Both the position numbers and the translations under genes were made by a program. Positions 36,469 through 47,700 of a stretch of DNA of 64,000 nt are shown here, in pieces. How positions within the stretch are numbered: the first letter of the stretch is position 1; each line of letters starts with the position of its first letter. The notes under the pieces were generated by a model, which was not told the origin of the DNA, searched no databases, and saw nothing but the letters and a program-made list of their open reading frames with translations. Origin of the DNA: Amoebophrya sp. A120 (lineage: Eukaryota; Sar; Dinophyceae; Syndiniales; Amoebophryaceae); contig CAJINV010000015.1 in the NCBI GenBank assembly GCA_905178155.1, positions 2,067,730-2,131,729 on the forward strand. Direction: 5' to 3'.

Positions 36469-38337
36469 GCTGGCCCTCCAAAAACTGCTTCTAAGGACAC
36501 AACGCTGCAACGGATCTGCACAGCTAACTGCTTGCTTTGGGTTTTTGGACCACACAGTGTAAGATTGGTTCCTAAACCCTGAAACCTAAACTAAACCCTT
36601 TCTGGGTCGATCTTGAGCAGCAGATGAGGGCGGTGGCGCGGATCGAAGGTGAGACGGTCGCGTCGGCGGCGGACCACACAGTGTAAGAAAGTAAACTCGC
36701 TCTGGCCACACCCCCCTTCAGCCCAACTCTCGTTCTATTTTCTCTAACAAGGCACGAGCTTCTCCCCTTTAATTTTCAATACGCACAGCAAGAACCTGCT
36801 CCAACAACACTCTTCTTGGCGCGGCCGGGCAGATTCAGATCTTCATGTTCTGTAGTTGCATTCAGATAAAATTGAATAGCACTACACACAGAGACTCAGA
36901 TGAACAACAACAGGCATTCGCTTACTGCCAGCCTGGCCAGGGAGCAAGGTAAGGGACCAACCCGGCCGAAATGTGAATACAAACAGCCAGCAGGCCCCCA
37001 CCCCCTTTACCTTAAACGAAAAAAAAACACGACACACGCGAGGGCGGCCCGCGCGCTTTCTTCCGCGCCACGCTCCCTCGAATTGCACGCCCCGACCGCC
37101 CAAGGTCTCTGTGGGCTGCAATAACGGGGCGCAAGGTAGGGGAGGCGGAACACACGGGCGGCCGGGGCCAGGGCGGTCGGCCGGACGAAGGAGTTGGACG
37201 AAGGGCAGCGGCCAGGCCGAAGAATCCTGCGGCCGCGCCGATGCATGAACGAGGCGCCGCCAAGCTGGCAATGGGTGCGACGATAAATACACGCCACCCG
37301 CCAAAAAAGCCCGCCCAAATTCGGCGGCGGGCGCACAAAACCAGCAAGCCAGGTCGGGAGCGGAAGCCCCGCCCCAGTCCCGCCAGCGGGGCGATCGCTC
37401 ATCGGCGCCGCCGCTAAGGCCCGGGGGCGTTCTCGATGTAGATGAAACACACACACGCCACGCCACACACTTGGCCCGGCGGGGCCAAACCAGGGCAATG
37501 CGTGCAAAAGGCGGCGGCCCCCCTGGTGGGGCGCGCGCTTCTGCCAGCCCGCGCCCCCTTGGGTGTTTTAGATAGGCCGCAAGGTGCTGCACTAGTCGCG
37601 GCGTTTTCGAAGCATTCCGGAACCACGCCCGCGCCCGCAATTCGTGGGGTCGCCGCCTTGCTGGGGGATGCGGCCGGGTGGAATCCCTTCGCGCTCGGTG
37701 TTACGGCGCCCGCGCCGTCGCTTACCACCTAGCCGCTCCGCTGGGAGGCGCTCGCCCGCGGCCACCCGCGTTCCAGGCGGCCGCGAGCCCCCCACCTTTT
37801 CCCCGGCCGCTGGCGCCATTTGGCCAACGGGCGCCGAAGCTCCCCAGCGCGCGCGCGGCGCCCTACGGTTCCGGGGCGTTTGTAGTTGGTCTGCAAGCCA
37901 TTGTGGTATTATTGCGCGGCAGTAAAGTAGAAAGCGGCAGCACACGATGCGTGACCTCCGTTGGCGCCGCAACGAACACAAGCAGCGTTCTAACCGATTT
38001 ATCGAGCAGCATCTGTCTCGTTGTCTGTTTCTGTATCGGAAGTCGTTATCAATGAGTGTGATCATGCTCGTCATTCGCATTCTCATATTTTCGGAGCATG
38101 GGCAAAAAAACCGGAGGATCCAAAACCAAAGTTGATTTTCTTCGCATCGGGGCACTTTACTTTATTTACACACGACACGCAACAGCCAGCTCTTCCAGCA
38201 CAGGACGCAAGCACCGGCTGGCGTTGCGTCATCGAGCAACAGAAGAGTTGTTGAGTGCCACCAGTACAAAGCAAAATAGGACCACTGAGGCCAACTGCAA
38301 CCAATGAATTTAAATATCCAGCAACGCTACTTTTTCC
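36469..38337. other. Gap with a GC-rich non-coding island
   Basis: From about 36870 to 37900 the DNA becomes strongly GC-rich, with long overlapping frames on both strands (Arg/Pro/Ala/Gly-rich). That is typical of GC bias rather than coding. Near 36573 are degenerate CCTAAACCC-like words, three or four copies, too few for a telomere array. No introner ends were found around the island. Confidence 0.5.
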
Positions 38338-41300
38338 TCACAACTCTATTCCTCCCTTCACCAACCCCAGCCCGAACTTCTTCAAAAACTTCTCATTTTC
38401 CCCGTTCCACAGCTCCGCTTCCGCCTTCCGCTTTTCCACGACAAAGTCGCACAACTGGTCCCACTCCGGGTGTCGTTTTTGCCGGATCCCCTGAAAATTC
38501 ACGTAGTAGTCCCCGTCAAAGTGCCAGCCGTCCGGAAGCCGCCCGCTGTTGACGTTGAACCCAAATTTTTCATCGTGCAACCCGTGCAAGTGGAGCTCCG
38601 CCTCGCTCGGGTACTTGGGAACCTGCTCGAACAGTTGAAAAGTGCAGTTTTTGGAGAGGAGAACTTGGTCGAAATAGGTGGTGAGTTTTTCGTGGAAGTG
38701 TTTTTGTGCTTGTTGGTCACCTTCTCCTACCGCAGGTACGTAGAGCCAGAAAAGAATTTGCTCCAGCGAAGAAGGCACCAATTCGGCATCATTGCTGCCG
38801 TCAATGATCGTCCAGTTGTTCGGCTCCCCTTGTTCACCTAGCCTCAAAGACCCGGACTTGATCCTTTTCAATGTCGGAACCGTCACCGGTGCGGCGTCGA
38901 TTGTGAAGCTGCTAGAAGTTGTACTAGCTCCTTCTTCTTTGGTACTGCAATAGCTGTTCATCTTACAACCCGCACCAGCCTCCGCCGTTAACACGTTTTT
39001 CAATTCGATCGAGATCAAATTTTTGTTCCTTACAAGCTCTTTCGTCAGAGTCACTTTCAGCTTTTCGAAGTCGAACAACTTCTGTTTCACGTCAATTTTC
39101 ACGATCATCAAGTCTTTCGCTGAAAACAATTCTGACGATCTGTCGCTGATGTTGTTGTCTAAGCAGCCCGGCTATGGATTGCAAAAGTGTCTGGGTCTGG
39201 AAGAATGCAAGATTTGTCATGCATATTTCTCATGACCCACGATGCCTGTAATGCATGCCCCAGCATCACAGGTTTTTTGAGGGATTCTTGATGCCCATTC
39301 CGCATGACAAATGCCCTCTCCGCGTAGCAAAAGTTAGACTCTGTTTGCTGCTCATGCAACACAAATTTTTTAGACATCGAGACACAGCATCACAAGTTGC
39401 ATTCTTCCCGACCCAGACATTTTTACATTTGATACCGGTCTTGACACTAATTTCTCCTTCGCCAAATGCGCGACGGCAAAGGCGTCGGATATGGAGTTCT
39501 CAAATGTTACATTTTCAACTGTTGTCATGCAAGACTCTCATCAGTATCCACATCATCAAGCTGCTTCGCATGACAAATTCCTGAAGGGCTAAACAGCACC
39601 TGAATCTGTGTCCAGCCTGTAATGCAAAAAGCGAAATCTTCCCCCTTGCGCTTTTGCTATTCTTGCATTACAAATTCATGTAACACTTGAGAATGTAACA
39701 TTTGAGAACGCCATATCGGAAGCCGATGCGGAGGTGCGGCTGCTGAAGTACTCATCCGCTTTTAAAAGTTGCGCTTTGGGATTCACCGCTTTCACGAAGT
39801 GTTCCAGTTGCTGGACCGCGATGGCGGTTTGGTAGGAGGTGGAGTTCGGGAGAAGCGCAACGGTGCAAAAGCCAGGCTCGAGAAGGGATCTGTGGAAGGG
39901 GATTTAGTAACGATGTTGTGATGCTGCGACATGTAAAGAAGCAACAAAAGAAAATTGTGTAAATGCAGCTGGCACCAGATCTGCTCCTGTTGGTCATTAT
40001 ACAAAAACGAACATGCGTCGCCAGTATCCTGATCAACACCAAGAGAGAAAGACGACCCATGCTGTTCTTACCTCACGGAATCCGGTAGGAAGTTTTTGAC
40101 CAGTTGAGAGGAAATCTGCGACTTTTCCTCGGCAGAACAAGAACTCCCCGAGGACGGCAAGACGGTCGATGGCGTGAAGATCCCCAGAAAGTCCCGCAAA
40201 TCCGTGACACAGTGGGCGTTTGTTGGCGGAATCAAAGCAAGCCCCGAATCGTTCAGAATCACGGCGTTTTTCTCCGGGTAGTGGAGCGACGAGGAAGCAG
40301 ACGCTGTATTTACGTTTTCCACACTGTTCCCTGTGCAGGAGCTTGTTGTACTATCTCCTCCGATTTTATTTGCCAGAGCTAGTCGTTCCCTGACACTGAA
40401 GAACTTTTTTTTCTCCCTCTTGGCCAAGTTTTCGGCGAATTCGAACGTCACCGTGCTATTCGGCAACGTGTTATGCATTGCAAATATGTCTGGGTCATCT
40501 GGAAAATCAAAATTGGAAGTTGTATTGCGTGTCCGGGATTCCACAAAATTAAATCTGTATTGCATAAAAGCAACGAAAGCACCGAAATTTGTCATGCAAA
40601 AGCGCAGTTTGTAATGCGCACTAAGCATCAGAAAGCGTCTGAACAATTTGTCGTGCTACACTGCTCTTACAGACGCAGTTGCTCATGGCCATTCAGCATT
40701 ACAGGTTTCCAGACCCAGACATATTTGCATTTGATACGTGTTGATCCACAGCAGATTCGCCTCGCTGTAGCTTTCCGTCAAATCTCCAGGGGTTATCACA
40801 CCAAAAAGTGTTAAAGTTAACGGTTTTCATAGATGATTGCAAATATGCATGACAAATTTTCCGCAGCATAAATGCTATGCATGACATCGGTGGTCTACGG
40901 GCAGGCTGTCCCGGTGGCGCTTTGGCCAATCGTACAGAGAAAAAAACAAAAAATACAAGTTAGGTAGGAATACAATTGAAGGTTATGAATGAAGTCAAAA
41001 GTCGTAGAGACAGTATTAAAGTAGTTCCTACGGGCATGGTCACGATTGGGTGACCATGCCCGCATGGTAGAGACAGTATTAAAGTAGTCACGAATGCTAT
41101 GCATGACAAATTTGGGCACGTTTTGTGATGCGTTACTGCATCACGAATTCCGCTAACGTTAACACTTTTTCCCGTGATAGGCGTCCCGAAGGCGGCTCGC
41201 CGGCTGTTCGGCGGCATTCGGGCTAGATGAGAGTCCGTGAGGGAAACCGTGTTGAGGAAGTTTTGCAACGCCGGTGTAGTAGTTGTATTAGTGGTTGATG

Positions 41301-44300
41301 AGGAAAGAACGTCTGCTGTTTTATTTCTACCAGTTCCCGTTCCGAGAGGACCCATCGCTGTTGAAGATTTTGCGAAAAACGACTCCTCCACCCCGAGTTA
41401 TCAAATGCAAAAGTGTCTGGGTCTGGAACCTTGCCAGGTTTGTCATGCATATTTTGAATGACTCATCATGATGTCCTCTGTGATGCATGCTCCCGAGTGA
41501 CAGAATTTTAGAGGGCTTTGTGATGGCTCTAACGCATGAGAAATGCCCTCTCCGCGTAGCACAAACTGGAGTCCTGTTGCTGGTCATGCAATGCAAATTT
41601 TTTTAGGATCCAGAGACAGCATCACAAGTTTAGAATCTTCCAGACCCAGACATTTTTGCATTTGATACAAACAGTTCACGGACAATCGGCGAAGCGAATT
41701 CTGGTTCCGCGGGGGAGACTCGTAAACCGATGGTGGATATAACCTGCTCATGTATTTTTACAATCTCAGACATTACCACAACTAGAAGATGGAAATCTGT
41801 TATGCAAGACCTGCATGATCATCTAGCCCACTCCTACAGGATTGCGCATGACAAGTTTCGGAGTCCCATCAAAGCGCACTACAATTATCTTGCGAAATTT
41901 GTATTGCAGAAAGTGGAACGCAGTGTGAGTCTGTCATGCTCATCGTGCCAGACAAAGCCCAAGCCCTATTTTTGTAACGTTTGAGATGGTAACCGATTTG
42001 AGCAGGTCATAGTGGAAAGCCAGGGATTCGGAATGCGGACGAAGAACGAACAAACTGCGTCGGCTATTACACTGAAAAATGGCCCCACCCCCAAAGTTGC
42101 AAAAATTTGTGATGCGAAGCTTCCAAATGAACACTTTTGGTCATGCATGAAAGGAGTATGAACCTTTCTGGTGCAGAGTCTAGGCGTAGGCGTGTATCGC
42201 ATCGCTTGATGCATGACAAGCGCCGCTTTTGCTGGGATCTTTTGCAATGCAAATTTTTGCTATTCACTTTCACGATTGGAATAAATCTGTGATGCTGATA
42301 GATGCAAGAGGGCGAGTGTTTCACTTGGCAAGGTTTGCAATACAAATGCTCTCAATGATTCGGGAGTGCTGGGGGAATTTTTTATTGCAATATCGGCTTC
42401 TGCTCCTGTCGGAGGTGGTGCTGTCGCATATCCTGTGCAAAAGTATCGCGCTCGTAGTAATTGCAACCATGCATTACAAATCTTTTTTGAAGGTAAATGA
42501 ATCCGCATTGCAAATTTTATTTCTCATGCTGAGAAAATTTGTCATTCAATTTATACTATCACGATGCTTTTGCATTCGATATCGCATCAGAAACTACAAC
42601 TTCCGGACTCCCACTCAGCGTCGCCTTACAGTAGACCGCGTTTTTGATCTGCAGTGCGGTTTTCGGCACGGCGCTGTTGCCAGAAAACGGAGTCGCGGAC
42701 ACCACTTTCATCCACAGTTCTGTAGTTCCAGATGATAAAGTTGTGCTGGAGGTCCCATATGGGAGTGTCAGGATTGAAATCGTCAAAGTTGAAATGGTTT
42801 GTCATGCATAAAATGCGACGCAAAAAGTGACTCTATTGCAGAGGACGCATGGGAGGCAGATCATAGTCCTGGTAAGTGTCAAAAGTTGGACTGCTGACTA
42901 GCATGACAGAAGGCAGCTCTTTTGCCCTAAACCGCATGACAGACTCGCTTACAGGACCGGGAAGTTTTGTCATGCACCGACTACAGGCTGTAGCTCTAAC
43001 TAGTATCCGTTTTATGCATGGCAAACTATTTCAACTCTGACGATTTCAATCCTGACACCTCCATATCCCAGCAGTAGCCATCTTCGCGGAAAAATTCTTC
43101 AAATCCTTACACGTATACTTGATGAAGAAATCTTCCTTTTCATCACTTTCACTGCTTCCAGAAGATGATCCACTAGCTTTCATCGCTTTCCTCGAATACA
43201 GCGCCAGTTGACTCGCATGTGGCTTCAGGTCCGTTACCTTAGAACCGATGAAGCAGAGGGAAGAAGTTGTGGAGGTGGCCGAGCTGGAGGAGGAAACAGT
43301 TCCGTATTGCTTCAACTCACTGGTCAAGGACGCAGACACTTCCGTTAGCTTACTGGTCGGTAAACACAAAACCACGCCCGTGGTGTGGTCGGCGGTGGTG
43401 GAGGAGAGCTCCTTCAGATGTTGAACAGGCTTGGTTTTTGATGATGAATCATCCTGTGTCGTTGATATTTCCTCCCCTTCCACGGCCATTTTGTTCGAGG
43501 AATTTTCACTGCTCGTCGTCTCTCCGAATGAAAAGGGACTCGGAAACTTGTCCCCCGTGATCCGGATCGCCTCTCCCGGCGCGCGGGCGGCCGCTTTGGT
43601 GTACAGAAACGAGTCGCCCCAGACGACTTTTGTAGACGATAGTGTTGTAGTTGAGCTAGTAGTCGTTGTGCCTGTGCTGTCACTTGGTAAAAAAACACGA
43701 CTCTCGTCCACCACCGGTATTTCTACCTTCACGGTTACTAACACCGTTCCGGCTTGTGGTTTAGAAATGGTGGTGTCCAGTGGGTATCCGAAACTGTCCA
43801 GAGCCTCGATTTTGATGTTGTTATCGTCTCCGATCTGTTTTGTCACGTGCTCCCCCATATGCAGTGCAAAAGTATTGCACTCGTCGTAATTGCTATCGAT
43901 ATCGTGCATGACAAATATCGCTTTTTAGGTAAAATAGCATTACAAATTGCATTTTTCTTCTTGAGAAAATTTGTGATGCAATTCCTACTAGTACAATACT
44001 TTTGCAATGCATACCCCAACTGGGAAAAAAGCCACTCCCTGTACGCTGTCGCAAGGGATTTACCGAGAATGCTGTCGAAGAGGGGGAAGATAGTGGTTTT
44101 GGTACTAGGACAAGTGGTAGCTGAAGCATTTTGATTCATCTCTATTCCTGCGGATGAAGTAGATGTTGCTTTCACCATAAACGCGTCGACGCAGTGTTTC
44201 GCCAGGGCGATCTTGCTCAGCAGCTCGTGGTTCATTTGTCGTGTTGGAGACGAGTTATCGGATGCTGATGTTGAGGAAAACACCGTCGGTATGGTCCGAG

Positions 44301-44586
44301 CGAAAAACGTCTTCCACTTTGGGTCGTAGACCTCGTGCTTGATGAAATTTGGACACTCCGTCACTGTGGTTTGCACTTGTGTCGTGGATGGAGAAGTAGA
44401 AGCTGCCCCGAAAACTTTTGATTTCCTGTAAGGCAGGTTGTCCAGGACTTCCTCGTTGTTTAACTCTCCGTATGCTGTATGGCAGGAAAAAACTGGTGTT
44501 CCACTGTGAACTACAACTCGTGATGCAAAGAGTGCCTCACACACTGGCTGCGCAAGTGTTTGTCTTGCTAGTGATGCAAGCCACAA
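38338..44586 (-). CDS. Multi-exon protein of unknown function (about 1,130 codons), possibly the 3' part of a larger gene
   Basis: Exons: about 44586-44014, 43857-43066, 42757-42582, 42428-42393, 42064-42012, 41737-41668, 41398-41180, 40793-40737, 40471-40072, 39889-39716, 39488-39435, 39172-38338. Ten introns are introners and one is canonical (39890-40071, donor AG|GTAAGA, acceptor CACAG|AT). All junctions keep frame, e.g. ...RIPNPWLSTIGLRVSPAEP... across 41738-42011. No family was recognised. The first exon has no ATG for about 110 codons and follows closely on the previous gene's last exon. A splice from 44721 to about 44556 would join them (...KINEP + PVCEALF...), so this may be the 3' half of one gene starting at 50404. 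The C-terminal exon has a Trp/Tyr-rich stretch (LPDGWHFDGDYYVNFQG). Ser/Thr-rich linkers suggest an extracytoplasmic protein. Confidence 0.72.
39173..39434. mobile_element. Introner, family 2
   Basis: 262 bp, starts TATGGATTGCAAAAGTGTC. Flanks CCGGC and CCGGT. Joins the last two exons of the 38338-44586 gene. Confidence 0.9.
39489..39715. mobile_element. Introner, family 5
   Basis: 227 bp, ends TATGGAGTTCTCAAATG and, inverted, TATGGCGTTCTCAAATG. Perfect flank TCGGA. Excision gives ...TSASASD + AFAVAHL in frame. Confidence 0.93.
40472..40736. mobile_element. Introner, family 2
   Basis: 265 bp, starts TATGCATTGCAAATATGTC. Perfect flank CGTGT. Excision gives ...NLLWINT + LPNSTVTF in frame. Confidence 0.93.
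40794..41179. mobile_element. Introner, family 9, with nested hairpin insert
   Basis: 386 bp, ends TATCACACCAAAAAGTGTTA and, inverted, TATCACGGGAAAAAGTGTTA. Flanks GGGGT and GGCGT. It is more than twice the length of the other family 9 copy. The extra DNA (about 40920-41090) holds two copies of GTAGAGACAGTATTAAAGTA around a hairpin GGGCATGGTCAC / GTGACCATGCCC. Confidence 0.88.
41399..41667. mobile_element. Introner, family 2
   Basis: 269 bp, starts TATCAAATGCAAAAGTGTC and ends with the inverse. The flanks (CGAGT, CAAAC) do not match, an exception to the 5-bp rule. Excision still keeps frame (...VRELF + GVEESFF). Confidence 0.85.
41738..42011. mobile_element. Introner, family 11 (ACCTGCTCA type)
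   Basis: 274 bp, ends TATAACCTGCTCA and, inverted, TATGACCTGCTCA. Perfect flank GTGGA. Excision gives ...NPWLS + TIGLRV in frame. It is the only copy of this family seen in the window. Confidence 0.88.
42065..42392. mobile_element. Introner, family 6
   Basis: 328 bp, ends TATTACACTGAAAAATGGCC and, inverted, TATTGCAATAAAAAATTCCC. Perfect flank TCGGC. Excision gives ...PTGAEAD + AVCSFF in frame. Confidence 0.92.
42429..42581. mobile_element. Introner, family 1
   Basis: 153 bp, ends TATCCTGTGCAAAAGTATCG and, inverted, TATCGAATGCAAAAGCATCG. Perfect flank TCGCA. Excision gives ...VVVSDA + TAPPPTG in frame. Confidence 0.93.
42758..43065. mobile_element. Introner, family 3
   Basis: 308 bp, ends TATGGGAGTGTCAGGATTG and, inverted, TATGGAGGTGTCAGGATTG. 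Perfect flank TCCCA. Excision gives ...AKMATAG + TSSTTLS in frame. Confidence 0.93.
43858..44013. mobile_element. Introner, family 1
   Basis: 156 bp, ends TATGCAGTGCAAAAGTATTG and, inverted, TATGCATTGCAAAAGTATTG. Perfect flank CCCCA. Excision gives ...LFSQLG + EHVTKQI in frame. Confidence 0.93.
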
Positions 44587-44718
44587 GGTAACAACTTTTA
44601 GCCGTGTTTACTTCCAAGATGGGAAAAAATGACAGAGCATGCCAGATTTTCTATGTCACGCGTAACGTCAAACTTTCGATGGTGTAGACCCTACTGCAGC
44701 ATCAAAATCATCACAGTA

Positions 44719-47700
44719 TTAAACAGGTTCATTTATTTTTGTTCGATATTCCCAGAGTTGGCAGCACGCGTCTCGGTTGTAGAAATTTCCGAATGATTCC
44801 TTGAAGGCGGCGAGGAGCGGGTCGTTGGTGTCTTGCATCACAGCTTGATCGCCAGGAGTGCCGGTGCCATTACAAACTAGCTCCTTACAGTAAACCACAT
44901 CCGACGCGCCGACGTTGGAGAAGAGGAATTCCAACTATCCAGGAAAAAACACGACCCATCCCCAACATCCAATTTGTCATGCAAAACGCGCAGGAGTTCC
45001 AATGTTTGTCATGCAGAAAATGGATGGGAGTACGTGTTTTTTCCTGAGAAGTACCAATTCCGACTCCAAGTTCTTCACTTTCTTCTTCATAGACAGAAAC
45101 CCATGATTCCCAAACTCGTCTAGCGCGTACGCCTGTACCAGCGGCCATTGCTCGATGGATTTCCCGAAGACCCCGACGGATTTGGTGTAGGCTGTATGAT
45201 TTTTTCTGAATGTGATCAAGTCGTGAGGAGGACTCAGCTGGAGGTGATCGTGATTCTAGTACAACAAGCATGACAAGACTAGCGCATCCATCATGCGATG
45301 TTGAATCCCGCACGACAAAAAAAACTCAACTTTAACTCTAACTATATACCTTCCTTCGTCGGCAACACCTGGCTCCCGGGCTGCTCCGCGCCAAACCCTT
45401 CCGGATAGTTCAGCGCCTGGATGAAGGCCTTGATTTTGATCAAATCGTAGTCGTCCCCCAGTTTCCCTTCCCTGTACCCCTTCGGATCGTTCAGAAACTT
45501 CTCGTTGATGCACTCCAAGCGGCAGCTCCACTTATTCTCGCTTGCGTTGAAAACTTCCAGGTTGGGCCACAGACACATCATATGAAGTGCAAAAGTGTCG
45601 TGCTTTGCATTTATTGCTCTAGTAGTTGTGATTGCATTACAAATTAGCTCAGCACGAAAGAGACGTCAAACGGAATTTCTCATGCTGATTTAGCTTAGGT
45701 CAGCGTTATTTGTCGTGCATGCTTGCAATTACAACTACGACGACGATATTTTTGCACAGGATACATCACCTCATGCAGCTGCTCCGCGATGGTGTGATTC
45801 GGGGCGAAGACGAACGTTTTGGACATGTGCAGGATGTATCAAATGTAAAAATGTCTGGGTCTGGAAGAATGCAACTTGTCATGCTAAATCTGAAGCATGC
45901 AAAAATCTGTGTTGCATGACTACAGCCGTTCAGTTTTGACCAAGTCGGGAGGAAGTTTCTCATGCAGGATAGGCATGAGAGAGATCGCGCAGAATCTGTC
46001 ATGCTAGGTCCTGCATTCCAGACCTCATGGGTCACTCATGGAAAAGCTGCATGACAAATCGCGCATTGTTCCGGACCCAGACATTTTTACAATCCATAGG
46101 ATGATAAAAACCTATGAGAGTGCACAACTCGTCCCCCTCTCGTCCCTTACTTGTCATGCAAAATATTACCAAATCCACGCCCTGCCTCTTGGCACTGTTT
46201 GCATGGCAAGTTCTGGCAGCGTACATAGCACGACAAGAGCCCTGTTCAAATTTGTGATGCAAAAACTACACTCTTACTGACGCTTGTCTTGCTGTTCATG
46301 CCGTACAAATGAGGCGGAGGAGGAGTTCTCGTGCACTCGGATAAAACCTCATCCCAATCCGTCGTGCACGAGCCGAAGAGGTTTTTGAAGGTGTTTGAAG
46401 ATCCCCCGGTAGTTCCAAAAATACCCCCACCGACATAATTCTCCCCGTCCTTATCCAATGCAAATATGTCTGGGTCTGGAAAGAACCTGTGATGCATGTC
46501 AGTGAATGGAAGCCCAAGCATGTCTGTGCATGACAGATTTTTCCGTGCTGGCTTCGTGTTGCGTATTCTGCATGACAAACAGCGTTCTTGCATGACAGAC
46601 AAGAGGAGCTCTTGCTGCCCGCGCAAGACACAGCTCAGCGTCACACTCACAACATGCCAGACTAGCATGACAAATCTCGCATTCTTCCAGACCCAGACAT
46701 ATTTGCAATGCACAGTCCTTCTCCTCATCTTCGCCTTCCTCCTCTGTGCTTATGCTGTGCAGAAGTATCGTACTCGTACTAATTGCAAACATGCATTACA
46801 AATGTTTTTCCTAAGGCAAAACAGCATGACAAATTCCACTTTCCTTCTTGCCAAAATTTGTGATGCAATTTAATATACTAGTACGATACTTTAGCAATGC
46901 ATAGTGCTTTCCGTCAGCCCAAATTGCTCGTCAAAATCTGCCCACGGATCGTTATGTATTGCAAAAGTGTCTGGGTCTGGAAAGTTGGAACCTGTGATGC
47001 TACCTTTGGACTCTACATAAAATCTGTATTGCATGAACAGCATAAGAGGTGCAAATTGCGCTACACGGAGAGGGCATTTCTCATGCGGTATGAGCATCAA
47101 AAATCCCTCGCAGAGGTTCTGATGCTAGGGCATGCATCACAGACCTCGTGGGTCATGGAATATCTGCATGACAAACTTCTGCATTCTTCCAGACCCAGAC
47201 ATATTTATGTGCATTTGATAATCGTCCTCTCTGCTCAATTTCGGCTGCGGGGCCGGTTTCGCTTCTTTCACGCCGATCTTCTCCGCGTCCTTCAAATTAT
47301 AGGGCTTTTTGTGGACGAGAGCGGTGGCTGCACTAATTCCATTTCCAGACGGAAGAGCAGACTGATGATTTCCTCCATTACAACTCGTTCCGAAGGGAAT
47401 GTCATCGTAGCTGAGCTCCTCCAAAATCAGGTCCGGCCCGGTCTTCCCGAGTAGCGAGTAGAGAAAAACCAGCTCTTATCGCAAGAAAAAACTGTTTCAC
47501 TGTGAACTTGTGATGCATAGAATGGAAGACAGGACTATTTGTCTTGCTACACCAGCAAGACATCTGATTTTCAAACGTGTTCTCACTTGGGAAGCGAGCA
47601 TGGCAAACAAGGTCAGGGCACGGGGGCGGGGGCCCCCGTGCAGCGACCTTCCCGACATTTGCAGGACGTGGCGCACGTAGATACGTGGACAGCACGCCAG

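Noticed and set aside
36571-36603. Possible telomere-type repeat (CCCTAAA-like)
   Set aside because: Only three or four degenerate copies inside the window, with genes on both sides. Not an array.
36882-37640. Long minus-strand frame of about 250 codons in the GC-rich island
   Set aside because: Several frames on both strands are open over the same DNA, all Arg/Pro/Gly-rich. This is expected from high GC, and no exon signals or introners are present.
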